In this document: one piece after another, positions 60,852-64,000 of the stretch | Layout of the letters: the number at the start of each line of letters is the position of its first letter | Numbering within the stretch: position 1 is the first letter of the stretch | Assembly: GCA_900541985.1 (NCBI GenBank) | Contig: UQLX01000002.1 | Coordinates: 133,099 to 197,098, forward strand | Source: an uncultured Blautia sp. | GTDB taxonomy: Bacteria > Bacillota > Clostridia > Lachnospirales > Lachnospiraceae | Length of the DNA: 64,000 bases | Direction of reading: 5' to 3' | Translations under genes and position numbers: made by a program | The notes under the pieces: model-generated | What the model was told of the DNA's origin: nothing | Seen by the model: the letters and a program-made list of their open reading frames with translations, nothing else | Databases searched by the model: none

Positions 60852-62951
60852 TCATTCTGCCTCGTCTACACTGAGGTTTGGTTCACAGCATGCGCAGTCC
60901 GGCTCAAGAGAAAAACTCAGATCGTCCAGACTGATGGAATCCAGCATCACCATGTCCTCTTTTCCAAGTGCTCCCGGAATAATGGAGAAGGTATTGGAAA
61001 TTCCGTCCTGTGCTTCTTTAAACGGAAGCTTGGCTACAGAGCTTAAAGAAGCAACTGCTCCATGGCTGTCTCTTCCGTGCATGGGGTTTGCACCCGGTGC
61101 AAAAGGCTCGCCAGCCTTACGTCCGTCCGGTGTTGCTCCTGTATTCTTGCCATATACCACATTGGAGGTAATGGTAAGGATAGAGGTTGTAGGGATGCCG
61201 CCGCGGTAGGTCTGAGTGGTGCCTACATAGTGCATAAAATCTTTTACGATCTTGTATGCGATCTCATCTACACGGTCGTCGTCATTTCCGTATTTCGGAT
61301 AATCGCCCTCCACCTCAAAGTCTACCACAATGCCGTTCTCATCACGGATGGTTTTTACCTTTGCATATTTAATAGCAGAAAGAGAATCTGCGATTACAGA
61401 AAGTCCGGCAATACCCGTTGCAAACCAGCGTGTTACATTTTTGTCATGAAGAGCCATCTGAAGACGCTCATAACAGTATTTGTCATGCATGTAGTGAATG
61501 ATATTCAGGGTATTCACATATACATGAGACAGCCAGCGGCTCATATCGTCGTAGCGTTCCATAACCTCATCATAATCCAGATATTCAGAGGTGATCGGAC
61601 GGTATTTCGGCCCTACCTGTTTCTTGGTAATCTCATCTACACCGCCATTGATCGCATAGAGAAGGCACTTGGCAAGGTTTGCGCGGGCACCGAAGAACTG
61701 CATTTCCTTACCGACACGCATGGAAGATACACAGCATGCGATCGCATAGTCATCTCCATGAGTCACTCTCATCAGATCGTCATTTTCGTACTGAATAGAG
61801 GAAGAAGCGATGGAAGTCTTTGCACAGAAACGTTTAAAGTTCTGTGGAAGTCTTGTAGACCACAGTACCGTCAGGTTTGGCTCCGGTGCCGGTCCCAGGT
61901 TGGAAAGAGTATGCAGGTAGCGGTAGGACATTTTTGTTACCATGCTCCTGCCGTCAATTCCCATTCCTGCAATAGATTCTGTAACCCAGGTCGGATCTCC
62001 GGAAAACAGCGCATTATACTCCGGGGTTCTGGCAAATTTTACCAGACGGAGTTTCATGATGAAATGGTCGATAAACTCCTGGATCTGTTCCTCTGTAAAT
62101 GTTCCGTTTGCAAGGTCTCTCTCTGCATAAATGTCAAGGAAAGTAGAAGTACGTCCCAGAGACATAGCTGCCCCGTTCTGCTCCTTGATCGCTGCCAGAT
62201 AGCCGAAGTACAGCCACTGAATCGCTTCCTGCACGTTCTGAGCAGGTCTGGAAATGTCCAATCCGTAAATTTCCCCAAGCTTTTTCAGTTCTTTCAGAGC
62301 CTTGATCTGCTCGGAAAGCTCTTCACGATTGCGAATTACATCCTCGTACATATTGCTTCGTGTTCCAGCCTTCTGATCTTCCTTGTCCTCGATCAGACGG
62401 TCTACACCATAAAGTGCCACACGACGGTAATCGCCAATAATACGGCCGCGTCCGTAAGCATCCGGAAGTCCGGTGATGATGTGACTGGAACGGCAGGCAC
62501 GCATTTCCGGTGAATAAACATCAAATACTCCGTCATTATGTGTTTTTCTGTATTTTGTATAAAAATCAACAATTTCCGGATCTACATGATAGCCGTTGTC
62601 CTCGCAGGCTTTGATCGCCATGCGGATTCCGCCGTTTGGCTGAAGGGCACGCTTAAACGGCTTATCAGTCTGAAATCCTACGATTTTTTCTTTCTCTTTG
62701 TTCAGGTATCCCGGTCCGTGGGAAGTGATGGTAGAGATAATATGTGTATCCATATCCAGGACACCGCCTTTATTTCTCTCTTCCTCTGTCAGTTCCATTA
62801 CCTGCTCCCATAACTCATTGGTCGCTTTTGTCGGTCCTGCCAGAAAGGTTTCATCTCCCTCATAGGGTGTATAGTTTTTCTGGATAAAATCACGTACGTT
62901 GATTTCTTTCTCCCAGACTCCGCCTTTGAATGAAGCCCATTCCTGTCTCAT
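60852..62951 (-). CDS. pflB: Pyruvate formate-lyase core (formate C-acetyltransferase lacking the glycyl-radical domain)
   Basis: Converts pyruvate and CoA to acetyl-CoA and formate. Active-site pair C406-C407 in AIACCVSSM, followed by the FFGARANLAK and YAINGGVDE segments. The core runs to TFSIIPGALGK, where the radical domain would normally begin, then ends in a tail of about 35 residues with CACCEP and acidic residues. The ATG at 62951 follows AGGAGG and matches family N-termini (MRQEWASFKGGVWEKEINV); the frame extends 40 codons further but without RBS. 699 residues. Confidence 0.93.
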   Translation of the reverse strand: MRQEWASFKGGVWEKEINVRDFIQKNYTPYEGDETFLAGPTKATNELWEQVMELTEEERNKGGVLDMDTHIISTITSHGPGYLNKEKEKIVGFQTDKPFKRALQPNGGIRMAIKACEDNGYHVDPEIVDFYTKYRKTHNDGVFDVYSPEMRACRSSHIITGLPDAYGRGRIIGDYRRVALYGVDRLIEDKEDQKAGTRSNMYEDVIRNREELSEQIKALKELKKLGEIYGLDISRPAQNVQEAIQWLYFGYLAAIKEQNGAAMSLGRTSTFLDIYAERDLANGTFTEEQIQEFIDHFIMKLRLVKFARTPEYNALFSGDPTWVTESIAGMGIDGRSMVTKMSYRYLHTLSNLGPAPEPNLTVLWSTRLPQNFKRFCAKTSIASSSIQYENDDLMRVTHGDDYAIACCVSSMRVGKEMQFFGARANLAKCLLYAINGGVDEITKKQVGPKYRPITSEYLDYDEVMERYDDMSRWLSHVYVNTLNIIHYMHDKYCYERLQMALHDKNVTRWFATGIAGLSVIADSLSAIKYAKVKTIRDENGIVVDFEVEGDYPKYGNDDDRVDEIAYKIVKDFMHYVGTTQTYRGGIPTTSILTITSNVVYGKNTGATPDGRKAGEPFAPGANPMHGRDSHGAVASLSSVAKLPFKEAQDGISNTFSIIPGALGKEDMVMLDSISLDDLSFSLEPDCACCEPNLSVDEAE

Positions 62952-62979
62952 TGATCGTCCTCCTGGTATCTTTTTTCTG

Positions 62980-63043
62980 AAGTTGCTGTCAGGCAACTTA
63001 ACTTTCATGATTAGAATATATAGTATAGCCAGTCTTACGTCAA
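62980..63043 (-). promoter_or_regulatory. Promoter and leader hairpin of the pfl operon
   Basis: Minus strand TTGACG (63043-63038), 17-base spacer, TATATT (63020-63015). In the leader, AAGTTGC-CTGACA-GCAACTT (62999-62980) is a perfect 7-bp hairpin before the RBS, with no T run, so not a terminator. Confidence 0.6.
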
Positions 63044-63083
63044 GGTATATCTTGTATATTTTGGAGGACAATATTCAGTTTCC

Positions 63084-63102
63084 ATATTTTGCACAAAAAT
63101 AT
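63084..63102. promoter_or_regulatory. Inverted repeat upstream of the pfl promoter
   Basis: ATATTTT-GCACA-AAAATAT, a perfect 7-bp inverted repeat centred about 50 bases upstream of the -35. Possible activator or repressor site; it does not match a known consensus I can name. Confidence 0.35.
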
Positions 63103-63148
63103 CGTACTTTTTTCGTCCATTTTGCATGAAACGTAAGGGAATCATCTT

Positions 63149-63775
63149 TTATTTCAGAAGTAATTCATAGGTGAACCGTCCCATGGATTTTTTCAAAAGA
63201 AATACCGCAGCCAGAGCACAGATTCCTCCAAGTACCAGTGAAATCCATACATTGATTAAAAGCACTCCCATAAACTGGCCTGTCGCCAGAAGAATCAGCG
63301 GGAGTACCAGAAATACTGCGCCCTGCTGGGTCTCTTCCACACCCTGAGCTTTTGCAGAGCCTCTTACGATCAGAGTGATTGCCATCAGAGAAATCGACGG
63401 TGCGATCAAAAGTAAAATAATAAGCCAGTTGATTCCCGGCACCAAAAATTTTCCCAGAAAAAACATAGTTTCTGCCTCAAGCACCAGAAGCATCACCAGA
63501 AAAGAAAGCATCGAAAATTCTTCTGCAAACTGAAGGTAGCATTTCCGGATCTCCATTTTATCCATCTGCGGCTCGTATCCCATTAACTCGTCAATACTGA
63601 TGTTAAAATACGCGGCAAGCCGGGGCAGCAGCGTAATATCCGGATACGTCATTGCCGTTTCCCACTTAGAAACCGCAGCCTTCGATACACCCAGATATGC
63701 AGCCAGTTCATCCTGTGTAATTCCTCGCTTATGACGATTTTTTATCAATACACTGCCAAGTCTGATCTCTTTCAT
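63149..63775 (-). CDS. XRE-family helix-turn-helix regulator with membrane domain
   Basis: N-terminal HTH_3 domain (residues 4-60): IRLGSVLIKNRHKRGITQDELAAYLGVSKAAVSKWE with the recognition helix at SKAAVSKWE. It is followed by about 140 residues with four or five hydrophobic segments (LSFLVMLLVLEAETMFFL, LIILLLIAPSISLMAI, AVFLVLPLILLATG, ISLVLGGICALAAVFL). Such membrane-tethered regulators respond to envelope or drug signals in Firmicutes, but the target is unknown. The ATG at 63775 has AGGAGG eight bases upstream. 208 residues. Confidence 0.85.
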   Translation of the reverse strand: MKEIRLGSVLIKNRHKRGITQDELAAYLGVSKAAVSKWETAMTYPDITLLPRLAAYFNISIDELMGYEPQMDKMEIRKCYLQFAEEFSMLSFLVMLLVLEAETMFFLGKFLVPGINWLIILLLIAPSISLMAITLIVRGSAKAQGVEETQQGAVFLVLPLILLATGQFMGVLLINVWISLVLGGICALAAVFLLKKSMGRFTYELLLK

Positions 63776-63784
63776 CTGTTCCAC

Positions 63785-64000
63785 CTCCTGCCTGTATTAT
63801 AAAAAAACATGAGATAGAAAACAATGGAGTTCTGATTGACTTCTGTTAAAAAAATCAACCTGCAGGAAACTTTTATTTGAAAGAGGATTTTAACTGCAAA
63901 AAAATGATGCTGCCAATATTCATGACAGCACCATTTATTCATTTTCCTGAATCCGTGAAGTTCATCCTTTTTTGCAACCAGCTCTCAAAACAGAACTGGT
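63785..64000. other. Right-end intergenic sequence with a terminator-like hairpin
   Basis: Contains a minus-strand stem TGCTGTC / GGCAGCA (63930-63907) followed by a seven-T run (to about 63895), probably ending a minus-strand gene beyond the window. No complete gene is seen here. The promoter of the XRE gene should lie in 63790-63890, but several A/T-rich hexamers compete. Confidence 0.5.

Noticed and set aside
60852..60854. TGA between PFL core and radical domain as a selenocysteine codon
   Set aside because: The downstream gene has its own AGGAGG and ATG, no Cys aligns here in fused PFLs, and no SECIS-like hairpin is seen right after the TGA.
61062..62513. 483-codon plus-strand frame opposite pflB
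   Set aside because: Antisense shadow of a highly conserved gene; no start signals and no domain pattern.
1..64000. tRNA, rRNA, CRISPR arrays, IS elements, prophage
   Set aside because: Looked for cloverleaf ends, regularly spaced repeats, transposase motifs and integrase-like genes by eye and found none.

Overview
The window looks like a chromosomal segment from an anaerobic gut-type member of the Lachnospiraceae (Clostridia). The reasons are an Rnf complex in the clostridial order rnfCDGEAB, a Na+-translocating decarboxylase operon, pyruvate formate-lyase, [FeFe]-hydrogenase-type genes, T-box leaders on tRNA synthetase genes, ispH overlapping a four-S1-domain gene, RemA, RqcH and strong AGGAGG ribosome binding sites. 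The genus cannot be fixed. Almost every gene is on the minus strand; the exceptions are an exonuclease gene near 13.4 kb, a small-protein group at 39.9-41.1 kb, rqcH at 48.7 kb and a small Cys-rich gene at 52.4 kb. I saw no tRNA, rRNA, CRISPR, phage or IS element.

Layout. 0.05-7.2 kb: peptidoglycan elongation/division pair (SEDS protein and class B PBP), a U32 peptidase, zapA and ruvAB, with a LexA-like box on the ruvAB promoter. 7.4-13.3 kb: Rnf operon, possibly co-transcribed with a membrane protein gene. 13.4-18.3 kb: YprB-type exonuclease, S1 protein, ispH, cmk and a flavoprotein. 18.4-23.6 kb: a five-gene biotin-dependent decarboxylase/transcarboxylase operon with a Rex-like operator. 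23.8-32.1 kb: two D,D-carboxypeptidases, phospholipase C-like gene, scpAB, phosphoesterase, molybdopterin-binding protein and cardiolipin synthase. 32.1-36.6 kb: rpsU, then tyrS-alaS behind a tyrosine T-box. 36.7-41.1 kb: rnhA, PHP phosphatase, a membrane MutS-like ATPase, then four small uncharacterised genes. 41.1-46.5 kb: a compact yicC-remA-gmk-rpoZ-rimO-pgsA-cinA operon. 46.7-48.3 kb: a decayed electron-bifurcating hydrogenase locus. 48.7-54.0 kb: rqcH, AraC regulator, cation efflux, nitroreductase, larE. 54.0-56.8 kb: a broken PHP-UvrD helicase fusion. 57.1-59.8 kb: leuS behind a leucine T-box. 59.8-63.0 kb: a pyruvate formate-lyase operon in which the glycyl-radical domain is a separate gene. 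63.1-63.8 kb: a membrane-linked XRE regulator.

Together the metabolic genes describe a fermenter that makes acetyl-CoA and formate from pyruvate, couples ferredoxin oxidation to ion pumping through Rnf, and drives a sodium pump by decarboxylation. The hydrogenase that would dispose of electrons as H2 is represented only by two internally deleted genes. The most notable items are the split pyruvate formate-lyase, the decarboxylase operon with both an acyl-CoA-type and a pyruvate-type carboxyltransferase, the Tyr T-box upstream of alaS, the decayed hydrogenase and helicase genes, and a group of unrecognised small proteins.
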